A program made the position numbers and the translations under genes. Under the pieces are notes generated by a model. The model searched no databases and was not told where the DNA came from. It saw only the letters and a program-made list of their open reading frames with translations. 64,000 nt of DNA from an uncultured Allomuricauda sp. (GTDB lineage Bacteria > Bacteroidota > Bacteroidia > Flavobacteriales > Flavobacteriaceae): positions 1,240,001 to 1,304,000 of the forward strand of contig NZ_CANMUU010000001.1 in NCBI RefSeq assembly GCF_947501165.1. The letters run 5' to 3'. Positions 9,818 to 18,942 of this stretch are shown piece after piece. The first letter of the stretch is position 1, and every line of letters begins with the position of its first letter.

Positions 9818-11011
9818 CTAGAAAGTCATTCTGTCCGGTCCAAAAAAGCGGAAAGCAATACCGAAGGCAATCACTGAGACTATCATGCCCACCATGAATA
9901 TGTTGTAGGTGAGTCTTAAAATCTTATATTTTTTATCTAAAACAAGTCCTAAAAAGTAAAGGTCCTTGGTTAAGGATGAGTACACATAATCTTTGTCCTT
10001 TACCAGCTCTTGCAGTGCCCATTCGTACTCATCCAAATCCATTTTATGAAAGTTTCCAAAAAAGAGCAGATTTACTTTCTTGTCCTCTACATCTTGCTTG
10101 GTAAACTTTCCGCTAGTAACATTGGGTCTTGTTGCCAGTATGGATAATACCATAGAAACAACACTAAACACTATGAATATAAGTGTTGGATAAATTAAAT
10201 AGGTATTGGAAGGATTGTCCAATTTTGGGATAAGGTTGGCCAATACCAATGAGATGATAATGGCATTCACCGACAATAAAATATTTGCCTTGGTATCCGC
10301 AATATCACTTAGTTTTAGGTGGTTTTTTAGAGTAACCCGATATAGGGTTTGCACACTTCTATCAGGGCTTTCACTTTTATATTTCGCCTTTAGAGCTTCT
10401 TTTTTGGCAATTTCCTTTTCGGTTTTTTTCTCTTTCACCAATTGCTTTAAGTTCCTTTCTTTTCCTTCCTGCCAGTTTTCTAGAGCGTAATCTGTGTAGA
10501 ATTGATGTTCATTTCGGAACATTTTTATGTTTTCATCCCGCCATTCTTTGGGAGTATATCGAGCAATATCCAGCTTTTCCAGTTCCTCTTTAAGATAATC
10601 CGTGGTTTCCCAATAGCTTCTTTGTGCAAAATGGGAGGAATCTGCATCACGAATAATTTTTTCGGATAGTTTTTTTGGTTCGTAAAAGCGTTTGGTCGCC
10701 ATTATATCATCACAAACGGACTGAATATCGGAAGTCGAGTATTGATTTTCTGAAAGAAACTGTTTGGCAATGGAACAACTGTTCTCCTCATGTTCGTTCA
10801 CCCCTTTTGTGTAACCTGTATCATGGAACCAAGCGGCCAAAATAAGCTTTTCCTTTTCCGATTCGGGTAAATCACAATTGTTGAGTAATTCTTTAGTACT
10901 TTTAACTACACGCTGGGTATGTCGTAAATTGTGGTATAGGAAATTTGGGTCGAGTTCTTTTTCCAGAAGTTCGGTTACATAAGTTTCAGCCTTTCCTATA
11001 ATTTCCGACAT
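9818..11011 (-). CDS. HD-domain phosphohydrolase with C-terminal Pycsar-effector-like membrane region
   Basis: A 397-residue two-part protein. The N-terminal HD domain (about 5-190) shows the metal ligands His31 (NLRHTQRVV), His63-Asp64 (WFHDTGY) and Asp122 or Asp124 (RDADSSHF). After a charged linker (190-215) comes a region starting YRVTLKNHLKLSDIADTKA and containing three predicted membrane helices (about 240-265, 275-297, 370-392). This matches the family once called DUF5706, now named for the PycTM membrane effector of Pycsar anti-phage systems. HD domains hydrolyse nucleotides or cyclic nucleotides, so this could sense or destroy a nucleotide signal at the membrane. No cyclase gene lies next to it; the neighbours are the convergent GAF gene and a divergent phosphoesterase fusion. 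Confidence 0.75.
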   Translation of the reverse strand: MSEIIGKAETYVTELLEKELDPNFLYHNLRHTQRVVKSTKELLNNCDLPESEKEKLILAAWFHDTGYTKGVNEHEENSCSIAKQFLSENQYSTSDIQSVCDDIMATKRFYEPKKLSEKIIRDADSSHFAQRSYWETTDYLKEELEKLDIARYTPKEWRDENIKMFRNEHQFYTDYALENWQEGKERNLKQLVKEKKTEKEIAKKEALKAKYKSESPDRSVQTLYRVTLKNHLKLSDIADTKANILLSVNAIIISLVLANLIPKLDNPSNTYLIYPTLIFIVFSVVSMVLSILATRPNVTSGKFTKQDVEDKKVNLLFFGNFHKMDLDEYEWALQELVKDKDYVYSSLTKDLYFLGLVLDKKYKILRLTYNIFMVGMIVSVIAFGIAFRFFGPDRMTF

Positions 11012-11063
11012 AGTTTTCGTTTAAAAATCCAAAATACAAAATTTTGGTATCAACCTTATCATT

Positions 11064-14000
11064 ATGAAACTACGTGCATTATCGTTAATTCTGCTATCTC
11101 TGATTGCTGGATGTGCCACCTATAAAGAAAAATATGCGGAACCATTTCAAAAAAGTATAGTTCCTCAAGAGAAAACAGTTGAACATACGTTCTATTTAAT
11201 AGGAGATGCGGGTAAATCCCCGATGGGTGGATTGAATCCAGCACTTCAAATATTTAAGTCCAAACTTAAAGATGCACCCGAAAAAAGCACGGCTTTGTTT
11301 CTGGGGGATAATATTTACCCAGCTGGTTTACCTGATAAAAAAGATTCGACTAAAGCCTATATAAACGCCAAGAATGATTTGGATGCCCAACTAAAGACTT
11401 TGGAAGATTTTAAGGGACGCCCAATTTTTATCCCAGGTAATCATGATTGGTATAATGAGGGATTGATTGGGCTGAAGCGGCAAGAGAATTATATTGAAAA
11501 GGTATTGAATGACAAGGATGCATTTCAGCCTGAAAACGGCTGCCCCATCAAAAAAATAGAAATCAGCGATGAGATTGTTTTAATTGCTTTGGATACAGAA
11601 TGGTTTCTTGTGAATTGGGACAAACATCCCACCATTAACGATGACTGCGAGATCAAGGATAGGGGCAGATTTTTTGAAGAATATGAAAGTTTGATTAAAA
11701 AGAATTTGGACAAGACCATTATTGTGGCCTTGCACCACCCTATGTTTACCTATGGCTCGCATGGTGGACATTTTGATTTCAAAAAGCATATTTTTCCGAA
11801 TAATGGAAAAGTACCCCTGCCATTTTTGGGTAGTTTAATCAATCTACTTCGAAAGACTACGGGAGCTTCAATCGAAGATCAGCAAAACCAAATGTACAAT
11901 CGCTTAAAAAAGCGAATGGTAACCTTATCGCAGTATTCCAATAAAGTAGTTTTCGTCTCTGGCCATGAACATACCCTTCAATATATTGTGGAGGAAAGCA
12001 TTCCACAAATCGTGAGTGGGGCAGGAGCCAAAACAGGTGCTACTAAGCTAAGAAATGGCAGTAAATTCTCCACTGGGAGAATGGGATATGCAGTGTTAAA
12101 AGTTTTTACGGATGGCTCATCAGCAGTGGACTTTTTTGGACCAAGGGAAAACGGTACCGAAGAGTTTTTGTTTAGCTCAGAGGTTTTGCCCCCGGACCTA
12201 AAAGGGAATACCAAACAATACAGTAGAGATTTTCCTCCTTACAAAGTAGCTTCGGTGTATTCGGCAGAAGAAATAAAAAAAACAGGATTTCATAAATGGT
12301 TATGGGGGGAAAGGTACAGAAAGTACTATGGAACCAAGGTAAAGGCTCCAACAGTTTTACTGGATACCTTATATGGTGGTCTGAAGGTGGTCCGAAAAGG
12401 GGGCGGTAATCAATCCAACTCTTTACGATTGGAGCATGCAGATGGGCGACAGTTTGTTATGCGCGATTTGCGCAAAAGTGCGGAGCGATACTTACAGGCA
12501 ATAGCGTTCCAAGAGCAATATATTATCGGTCAGTTTGATGAATCCTATACTGAAGAATTGCTTCTGGATTTATATACCGCAGCACATCCGTATGCTCCAT
12601 TTACCATTGGGGACCTATCTGATGCAGTAGGCATCTATCACACCAATCCCAAACTCTTTTACATTCCCAAACAATCTACTTTGGGCGATTTCAACAATGA
12701 ATTCGGTAATGGTTTGTACATGATTGAAGAACATGTTTCCGACGGGCATGGAAACCTATCAAGTTTTGGAAATGCCAATAAGATTGAAAGTACATATGAC
12801 CTGATGAAAAAATTGCGCAAGGATGAAAAATATAAGCTTGACGAAATTGAATATGTGAAAGCAAGATTGTTTGATATTCTTATTGGCGATTGGGACAGAC
12901 ATATAGACCAATGGCGTTGGGCGCAAGTTGATGACCCAAATGGAGGCAAGATTTTTAAACCTATTCCGAGAGATAGAGATCAGGCGTTTTCACGTTGGGG
13001 GGACGGATTGATTTTAGGAATTGGAACCAGGACGGTTCCTGGATTGAAAATTTTTGAAGGTTTTGGGGAAGAGGTCCGAAATGTAAAAGGTTTTACCTCC
13101 TCGCCAAGAACATTTGCCTTGGATATGGCCATTCTTTCAGAAACCGATTTGGATATGTGGGTTAAACAAGCTAAGTACATCCAAGCACAAATTGATGAAG
13201 AGGTGATTGATAAGGCCTTACAAAATTTTCCTGAAGAAGTAAGGGATGAGACCATTCAGAAAATTAAAGACAATCTTTTATCCCGCAAAAAAAGGCTAGT
13301 GGAAGTCGCAGAGGAATATTATAGCATTTTGAACAAATTTACTGTGGTTACTGGAACAGATAAGGACGATTACTTCAGTATTCGCTCCCTGCCCAATGGA
13401 GACTTGGAGGTGATGGTATATCGCATAAAGGGAGGTGAGAAAAAAGATTTATTCTTTAATAAAGTGTTTAGCACAAAACAAACGAAAGAAGTGTGGGTTT
13501 ATGGACTCGATGACAAGGATGTTTTCGATATCAATACCCCAGAATCCAAAATCAAGATAAGGATAGTGGGAGGACAAAATAACGATGTCTACAAAATAGC
13601 TGAAAAGTCTAAAAAAGTGCATACCTATGACTTCAAGTCCAAGAAAAACACCTATGACCAAGCCTATTCAGGCAAAATCCATGAGTTGGATGATTATGAC
13701 ACCAACAACTATGTTTTTGAGAAAGTAAAGGCTAGTAATAATCAGCTATTACCTGCTTTTGGGTTTAACCCGGATGATGGAGTTATTCTTGGTTTAACCA
13801 ATACCTATACGTTTAATGGTTTTAGGCAGAATCCTTTTACCCAGAGACATACGGTCAATGCAGGATTTTATTTTGCAACAAGCGGATTTGATTTGGGATA
13901 CAATGGCGAGTTTGCCCATGTTTTCGAAAATGTCAACTTTGAGCTTGATGCAAGATTTACAAGCCCCAACTTTGCCATTAACTTCTTCGGTTTTGGAAAT

Positions 14001-14780
14001 GAAACAGAGAACAACGACGATACCGAAGAGCTTGAGTTGGATTTTAATCGGGTAAGGATACAAACCATTAAGTTCAAGCCCTCTTTGGTTTGGCGTGGTA
14101 GACTGGGTTCAAAAGTACGCGTAGGGGTATCTTACGAAAACTATGACGTAGAAGAAACGGAAGGACGTTTTATAGAAGGCTTTTTTACCGATGCAGGTAG
14201 AGATAGCCAACAGGATTTTTTAGGGGTTGATGCAGAGTATAGCTTTTCCAATGCCGACAATGAAGCTTTCCCCACCTTGGGAATGAGCTTTACCCTGCAA
14301 GGGGGGTATACCATGAATGCCACGGATACAGATAGGGCTTTTGCCTATATAATTCCAAGTTTGGCATTTGTACACAAGCTTATCTCCGATGGGCGACTCG
14401 TCTTGGCCACTAACCTAAAAGGGCACGTGAACTTTGGTGATGACTTTGAGTTTTATCAAGGCGCCAGTATAGGAGCCAACAATGGTCTGAGGGGTTTTAG
14501 GTTTCAGCGCTTTACTGGCAAGTCAGCTTTTTTCCAAAATACAGATTTACGTTATAGCTTTCGTCGTTCCAGAACCGGTCTATTGCCAGTAACCCCAGGA
14601 ATTTATGGAGGGTTTGATTATGGAAGGGTATGGTTTCCAGGAGATTCGTCGGATAAATGGCATAATTCCTACGGAGGAGGGTTTTTCATAAACGGCGCAG
14701 ATATTTTGTCAGCCAATGTGGGACTCTTCAATAGTGCAGATGGAATACGTTTTGCGTTCGGATTTGGTTTTGGGTTTTAG
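11064..14780 (+). CDS. Outer-membrane fusion: metallophosphoesterase, kinase-like domain, beta-barrel
   Basis: A 1238-residue lipoprotein (lipobox SLIAGC, Cys17). Residues 40-370 form a calcineurin-like phosphoesterase: IGD (46-48), GDN (81-83), GNHD (125-128), HH (224-225), GHEH (300-303). Residues about 430-700 look like a FAM20/HipA-like kinase core: a Gly-rich stretch GGGNQSNSLR, FVMRDLRKSAER, LFDILIGDWDRHIDQW with a catalytic-looking Asp611-Arg-His, and PIPRDRDQAF (Asp637/Asp639) where such kinases carry the metal-binding Asp. Residues about 880-1238 have alternating strands typical of a surface-antigen type outer-membrane barrel and end in FGFGFGF. It therefore probably sits in the outer membrane with soluble domains in the periplasm or outside. 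The phosphoesterase and barrel are firm; the kinase likeness is my reading. Confidence 0.75.
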   Translation: MKLRALSLILLSLIAGCATYKEKYAEPFQKSIVPQEKTVEHTFYLIGDAGKSPMGGLNPALQIFKSKLKDAPEKSTALFLGDNIYPAGLPDKKDSTKAYINAKNDLDAQLKTLEDFKGRPIFIPGNHDWYNEGLIGLKRQENYIEKVLNDKDAFQPENGCPIKKIEISDEIVLIALDTEWFLVNWDKHPTINDDCEIKDRGRFFEEYESLIKKNLDKTIIVALHHPMFTYGSHGGHFDFKKHIFPNNGKVPLPFLGSLINLLRKTTGASIEDQQNQMYNRLKKRMVTLSQYSNKVVFVSGHEHTLQYIVEESIPQIVSGAGAKTGATKLRNGSKFSTGRMGYAVLKVFTDGSSAVDFFGPRENGTEEFLFSSEVLPPDLKGNTKQYSRDFPPYKVASVYSAEEIKKTGFHKWLWGERYRKYYGTKVKAPTVLLDTLYGGLKVVRKGGGNQSNSLRLEHADGRQFVMRDLRKSAERYLQAIAFQEQYIIGQFDESYTEELLLDLYTAAHPYAPFTIGDLSDAVGIYHTNPKLFYIPKQSTLGDFNNEFGNGLYMIEEHVSDGHGNLSSFGNANKIESTYDLMKKLRKDEKYKLDEIEYVKARLFDILIGDWDRHIDQWRWAQVDDPNGGKIFKPIPRDRDQAFSRWGDGLILGIGTRTVPGLKIFEGFGEEVRNVKGFTSSPRTFALDMAILSETDLDMWVKQAKYIQAQIDEEVIDKALQNFPEEVRDETIQKIKDNLLSRKKRLVEVAEEYYSILNKFTVVTGTDKDDYFSIRSLPNGDLEVMVYRIKGGEKKDLFFNKVFSTKQTKEVWVYGLDDKDVFDINTPESKIKIRIVGGQNNDVYKIAEKSKKVHTYDFKSKKNTYDQAYSGKIHELDDYDTNNYVFEKVKASNNQLLPAFGFNPDDGVILGLTNTYTFNGFRQNPFTQRHTVNAGFYFATSGFDLGYNGEFAHVFENVNFELDARFTSPNFAINFFGFGNETENNDDTEELELDFNRVRIQTIKFKPSLVWRGRLGSKVRVGVSYENYDVEETEGRFIEGFFTDAGRDSQQDFLGVDAEYSFSNADNEAFPTLGMSFTLQGGYTMNATDTDRAFAYIIPSLAFVHKLISDGRLVLATNLKGHVNFGDDFEFYQGASIGANNGLRGFRFQRFTGKSAFFQNTDLRYSFRRSRTGLLPVTPGIYGGFDYGRVWFPGDSSDKWHNSYGGGFFINGADILSANVGLFNSADGIRFAFGFGFGF

Positions 14781-14808
14781 TTGCTTTTGACAAACAGGAG
14801 TTATGTAA

Positions 14809-15720
14809 CTACGATTGGGGTAAATCTATGTATCTAAGAGAGGCGGGGCGCCCATTACCATTTTGTGTAATATACAGCCTTCTTCGTTGGGCATCAACTT
14901 CGATTCCATTGGGGGTCACAAATCCAGCTTCTAGGGCTGTTCCGTCTTTTTCAATGTACTCCCCCGAACCGGCCAGAACTTCTACTTTACCATCCATATC
15001 AACCTTGTAGATTTTGTTTGAACCATACCCAGTAGCATAGATATGTCCTTCAAAATAAGTGATATAACCAATTACATATCCAGGATAAACGACAGGCAAC
15101 GTAGCCAATACAGTAATGGATTTTTTGTTGTCAATTTTATAAATCTTTCCCGTAGTAAAGTTGCTTACTAAGAGGTCGTTGTTTTCACCATAGGTAATCC
15201 CAGTGATACCTTTGAGTCTTTCGTCCTCAATATAATCTTCCACCGTTCCATCCATGCTCACTTTGCGTATAACAGGATGCGTATAACTGGGTATCAAAAA
15301 GAAATTATTTTGAGCATCTAATAGAAGATCACCTGAAAATCCTTCCAGGGTAGCGATCTTCTTCATTTTGCCGTCTTTATACGACATCAGGTCGCTGTTG
15401 TAAAAGGAGTTGCCATTATTGAAGTAGTATGTACCATCAGAACCTAATGTGTTCCCGACAGCACCACTTACATTTTTTGATAAAATAGTGGATTCCCCAT
15501 CTGGCGATACCATAAAAACATGTTTTCCAGTTCCGGAAATGTCCGAATTGGCGGTGCCATATTCATTGATGTAGATTTTTCCTTCAGCATCAATAGCGAT
15601 TGAGCCATTTCCCGTGAAATCTTTTAGAAGTGTTTTTACTTCCACCGAAGTATCTTGAGAAAAAACAGAACCTAATGTTAATAGAAAACAAGGAAAAAGT
15701 AGTGAGCTTATTTTTTTCAT
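14809..15720 (-). CDS. Secreted NHL/SMP-30-like beta-propeller protein
   Basis: A 303-residue exported protein with signal peptide MKKISSLLFPCFLLTLGSVF. The body has repeated propeller-blade units of the form G-x-x-Y/F-h-[ND]: NGSIAIDAEGKIYINEYG, GDLLLDAQNNFFLIPSY, GITGITYGENNDLLVSNF, GYITYFEGHIYATGYG and GIEVDAQRRRLYITQNG, about six blades. SMP-30/NHL-type propellers act as lactonases or as binding scaffolds; the metal-binding Glu/Asn/Asp set of SMP-30 is not clear, so binding is as likely as catalysis. It is convergent with the phosphoesterase fusion gene and leads no obvious operon. Confidence 0.68.
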   Translation of the reverse strand: MKKISSLLFPCFLLTLGSVFSQDTSVEVKTLLKDFTGNGSIAIDAEGKIYINEYGTANSDISGTGKHVFMVSPDGESTILSKNVSGAVGNTLGSDGTYYFNNGNSFYNSDLMSYKDGKMKKIATLEGFSGDLLLDAQNNFFLIPSYTHPVIRKVSMDGTVEDYIEDERLKGITGITYGENNDLLVSNFTTGKIYKIDNKKSITVLATLPVVYPGYVIGYITYFEGHIYATGYGSNKIYKVDMDGKVEVLAGSGEYIEKDGTALEAGFVTPNGIEVDAQRRRLYITQNGNGRPASLRYIDLPQS

Positions 15721-15829
15721 GATTGTCTTATCTAACTATGGTGTTAAATGAGCGGCAATCTATTTTGAAAACTAGATGCTAATCGACCGATTGTGTACGC
15801 TGAGACCCATTGAAGGGCGCGCCAAAACT

Positions 15830-16690
15830 CTAAGGAAGTTTGTAACGATATAAATTACGCCCTTTGGTTTTGGATTGCTCATCTGCAATCAGTAGGGTGT
15901 GGTTGTCCAAAAAACAAATGGACTCCTGTTGGGTTCTATATTCCACATCAATTACTTCAAGTTTTCCTTGTGTAAAATCATCAAAGGAAAAATCAGTATA
16001 AAGCCAAATATATCCAGAGCCCAAGAGCGCAATTTTCTTTCCATCAGGTGAAATGTCCGCTCCAGTAATTGAACAAAATTGACTATCTGTACAGGTTTTG
16101 AACTCCCCAACTAATTTTGCTTTATATGAACCAGGTGCGTCGGGGATTTTATATATAAATGCTTTGCCCGTATAAGGTCTGGCTCTGTTTTTAGTGATTA
16201 GATACAAGGAGTTTCCGTGATGGAAGAAAGCTTCACAATCAAAATGTAGATTCTTCTTTTTGGGAGGGAATTTATCTTGTTGTGGATATTCGAACTTAAT
16301 TTTTTTTGCAGTTATCTTTTCGTTTCCAAAACCCTCCTCCTCATCTATTTTGAGGATTGAGAGATTTTTCCTGTCATTTGCATTGTTTCCAAAATCCCCA
16401 ATATAGATATTGCCATGCTCATCCTTGGTTAAATCTTCCCAATCGTGGTTTTTACCATTTTTAACTTTGGATTCCCGTATCAGTTTACCTTCTAGACTTA
16501 TCTCATAAAGTTCATCTTTATTGCCATTATCCTCAATTACCCAAAGGCTTTTGTCTTTCAAAGCGATTATACCTGAAACTTCGCTGAGCTTAGAGGGAAG
16601 TTTTCCCAAATATTCCAAATCACCATGCCAAGGTTTTTGCGCACATGCTTGACAAACTATTAGACCAAGAAGTAGAATGAATCTATTCAT
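15830..16690 (-). CDS. Beta-propeller lipoprotein
   Basis: A 286-residue lipoprotein (lipobox IVCQAC). The sequence reads as a seven-bladed propeller of the phytase-esterase-like or SdiA-regulated kind: LSEVSGIIALKDKSLWVIED, DWEDLTKDEHGNIYIGDFG, FDCEAFFHHGNSLYLITKNR, ITGADISPDGKKIALLGSG and QESICFLDNHTLLIADE are blade-like units with conserved E/D residues. Function unknown. The start overlaps the end of the upstream gene by 8 bp, so it is translated in the same operon as the GyrI-like membrane protein. Confidence 0.68.
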   Translation of the reverse strand: MNRFILLLGLIVCQACAQKPWHGDLEYLGKLPSKLSEVSGIIALKDKSLWVIEDNGNKDELYEISLEGKLIRESKVKNGKNHDWEDLTKDEHGNIYIGDFGNNANDRKNLSILKIDEEEGFGNEKITAKKIKFEYPQQDKFPPKKKNLHFDCEAFFHHGNSLYLITKNRARPYTGKAFIYKIPDAPGSYKAKLVGEFKTCTDSQFCSITGADISPDGKKIALLGSGYIWLYTDFSFDDFTQGKLEVIDVEYRTQQESICFLDNHTLLIADEQSKTKGRNLYRYKLP

Positions 16691-17585
16691 CAGAATTCTT
16701 TAACGGGATATAAATCTCGGCTTTCCATTCCAATTCATTGCCTCCTTGGGAAGGATTATTCAGAAAAACTTCAATGGGATTGGAATCTACTGTGATTCCA
16801 TTCTTCTCGGCATAGGTCAAAATACGATACCAAGCACGGTCAGATGTCATATAATTGCCATAATAAATGGCTTTGATTGCTTTTCTTCTAGGGTATTCCC
16901 TAAATTTTATTTCATGGTGATTAGGGAGTGAATCGGTTTTTTGTATTGGATAACAAAAGTTGAATGAGATACTATCCGTTGCCATATTCCAATCAGTAAT
17001 TTCAACAAACGGTGTTCCTGTTGGTTTTAAATTGTTTTCTTTTACAAAACTGCTCAAATAAGGGAAATCTCGCATCATCCCAAAAGCTTTTTCGGATTGA
17101 ACTCCTTTTGCAGGAAGATAAGCACAAAAACTAGAAAAGAGTTCAGCTTCACCCTCAACTTTGACTTTAAATTTTTGTATATGATTATTCAAGAAAGTAT
17201 TGTAATTCAATAAACTTTTCTTTGAGCGTTTTTCGATTACTGAATTTGTGAAAGGAATGAGAATTCTATTTTTCAGACTATTTTTTTTATCAGTAATCCG
17301 AACTTTTACTTTTGATGTGGAATCTGATATGGGTACAATGGTCCAATTATAGTCCACAAGTGAATCTCCAAATTGCAATCTTTGATTCACATGCAGTAAA
17401 TCCTTTTGTTCGGTAATTTTTCCAGAAAAATTCTTTTTGCCCCAAACTTTCAAGGTCTGGTTAATTGCACCAGGAAAAGTATTGGTATTAAAAGTAACAA
17501 TGTAATCACTTGGTTTAAGAAATAAATACCAACCCGAAAGGAAAACCAAAGCTATAGTAAATCCAATAAAAGCTTTTTTCTTCAT
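16683..17585 (-). CDS. Membrane-anchored SRPBCC plus GyrI-like effector-binding protein
   Basis: A 300-residue protein with one N-terminal membrane helix (about 5-22, KAFIGFTIALVFLSGWYLFL) and no cleavable signal. Residues 25-140 resemble an SRPBCC/polyketide-cyclase ligand-binding fold; residues 150-298 resemble the AraC effector-binding (GyrI-like) domain, ending in the typical EVFLNNPSQGGNELEWKAEI and YIPLK. No DNA-binding domain is present. GyrI-like domains bind small hydrophobic ligands, and this one would sit at the periplasmic face. It overlaps the following propeller lipoprotein gene by 8 bp. Role unknown. Confidence 0.7.
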   Translation of the reverse strand: MKKKAFIGFTIALVFLSGWYLFLKPSDYIVTFNTNTFPGAINQTLKVWGKKNFSGKITEQKDLLHVNQRLQFGDSLVDYNWTIVPISDSTSKVKVRITDKKNSLKNRILIPFTNSVIEKRSKKSLLNYNTFLNNHIQKFKVKVEGEAELFSSFCAYLPAKGVQSEKAFGMMRDFPYLSSFVKENNLKPTGTPFVEITDWNMATDSISFNFCYPIQKTDSLPNHHEIKFREYPRRKAIKAIYYGNYMTSDRAWYRILTYAEKNGITVDSNPIEVFLNNPSQGGNELEWKAEIYIPLKNSDE

Positions 17586-17603
17586 TGTAAACAGGGAAAG
17601 GAA

Positions 17604-18941
17604 TTACTGTGTCATTTGAAGATTTTCAATAACAAACTTACCAAGACTTCTACCTTGATTTACCCCTATTTCAACTGCTGCTCTATAATGGATTCCACCG
17701 TACATTCTACTAATGGCCGCTTCATCGGCTGCGGCTTTAAATGAGGGAAAAGAACGTACAGGTAATCCGTACGGTACTTCGGTGTCGTCATCAAAAGCAA
17801 AATTATTTCCATATATGTCGGTAAGCGCTACCGCCGCTGCACCTGAAACAACGCTGTGCCCACTTGTGTATTCGGGAAAAGGTGGAGTCTGTAGTATGGG
17901 TTCCCAATTTTCATCAATGTGTTCGTTGATAAGTGTCTCTGGTCTAATCAAGTTGCTCCTGTACTTTTCGTCCCAACAACTAATAAAAGCATCCGCCATG
18001 GCAATGGAGGCTTTGGTATACGCGTAAACCGTTTTGTTCACGTCAGCGTTACTTTTTCTGCTGGCTATTTTGGTGATTCCAATCCAATGCGCACCAGGAG
18101 TTATTTTTTTAGTAGCGAACATCAAGTGTCCTCGGGTAACAGAGACATACGGATTACAATCCCAAAACTGGGCTATTTGTACCTCTTCTGAAGCATCACC
18201 TTTAGAAGTAATATTGTTGCTAATGTCATAGACTTCTTGCACTTCCTTATAGAAATCGGAATTCTTATCCATGGAAAATGGAGGGGGTGGAGTGGGTTTA
18301 AACTGACTCGCGGAATCAATCACGAAAGGACGGATTTTACTCCAATGTGGCTCTATACCCGCCATATAGGCAGGGGGTGTAGGTTGCCAACGTGAAGGAT
18401 TGTCTGTGTCTACCGTAAACTTGGGCATAGTTCGGGTCTGGGCATAATTGTCACCATTCATCCACTCCGCAATATGCTCTGCCACTTCGAGACCATATTT
18501 TTTGGATACTTCAAATTGATTTTGGTTTTTGTTTTCCCATAACGTGTATAAACTATCTCGATAGGTTTCAATCCGTTCTTCAGAAAAAATCAGTCTTTTA
18601 TTCAAATCTATGTGGGCAACAAGAGCCGCCAACTCGTAGTTAAGGGAAGTAGTATCTGAAGGAGCCGGAATAGGACTCAACTCCCTTACTTGATTGGCTA
18701 AAGAAAGATATTCGTTGTCCTGAGAGGCTAGAATTTCATAAGCTGCAATATTTGGGTAAACAAAAATTCGACTAGCAACAGGAGGTGAGAAAATATCATG
18801 AATCATTACCTGTGTAACTCTATCTACAGATTCGTGGAAATCCTCCGGAGAAATTACGATATCCTCTTTTTTTTGAGAGCAAGAAATTACTAAAACGGCC
18901 AAAAACAGCAACAGCCCAATTCTTCGTATCATTTTAATCAT
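17604..18941 (-). CDS. Vanadium-dependent haloperoxidase / PAP2-like lipoprotein
   Basis: A 445-residue exported lipoprotein (LAVLVISC). It carries the vanadate/phosphate-binding signature of the haloperoxidase-PAP2 superfamily: Lys326 with RP six residues later (KYRSNLIRP), TSGH at 359-362 (Thr in place of the usual Pro) and SRMYGGIH with Arg412 and His418, spaced SR-x5-H. The last Asp of the PAP2 motif is Ala here, and GGIH resembles bacterial haloperoxidases more than lipid phosphatases. Such enzymes oxidise halides with peroxide, but acid phosphatase activity cannot be excluded. ATG at 18941 is used because it lies 1 bp after the upstream stop; ATG at 18932 is an alternative. It is translationally coupled to the FG-GAP gene before it. 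Confidence 0.8.
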   Translation of the reverse strand: MIKMIRRIGLLLFLAVLVISCSQKKEDIVISPEDFHESVDRVTQVMIHDIFSPPVASRIFVYPNIAAYEILASQDNEYLSLANQVRELSPIPAPSDTTSLNYELAALVAHIDLNKRLIFSEERIETYRDSLYTLWENKNQNQFEVSKKYGLEVAEHIAEWMNGDNYAQTRTMPKFTVDTDNPSRWQPTPPAYMAGIEPHWSKIRPFVIDSASQFKPTPPPPFSMDKNSDFYKEVQEVYDISNNITSKGDASEEVQIAQFWDCNPYVSVTRGHLMFATKKITPGAHWIGITKIASRKSNADVNKTVYAYTKASIAMADAFISCWDEKYRSNLIRPETLINEHIDENWEPILQTPPFPEYTSGHSVVSGAAAVALTDIYGNNFAFDDDTEVPYGLPVRSFPSFKAAADEAAISRMYGGIHYRAAVEIGVNQGRSLGKFVIENLQMTQ

Positions 18942-18942
18942 T

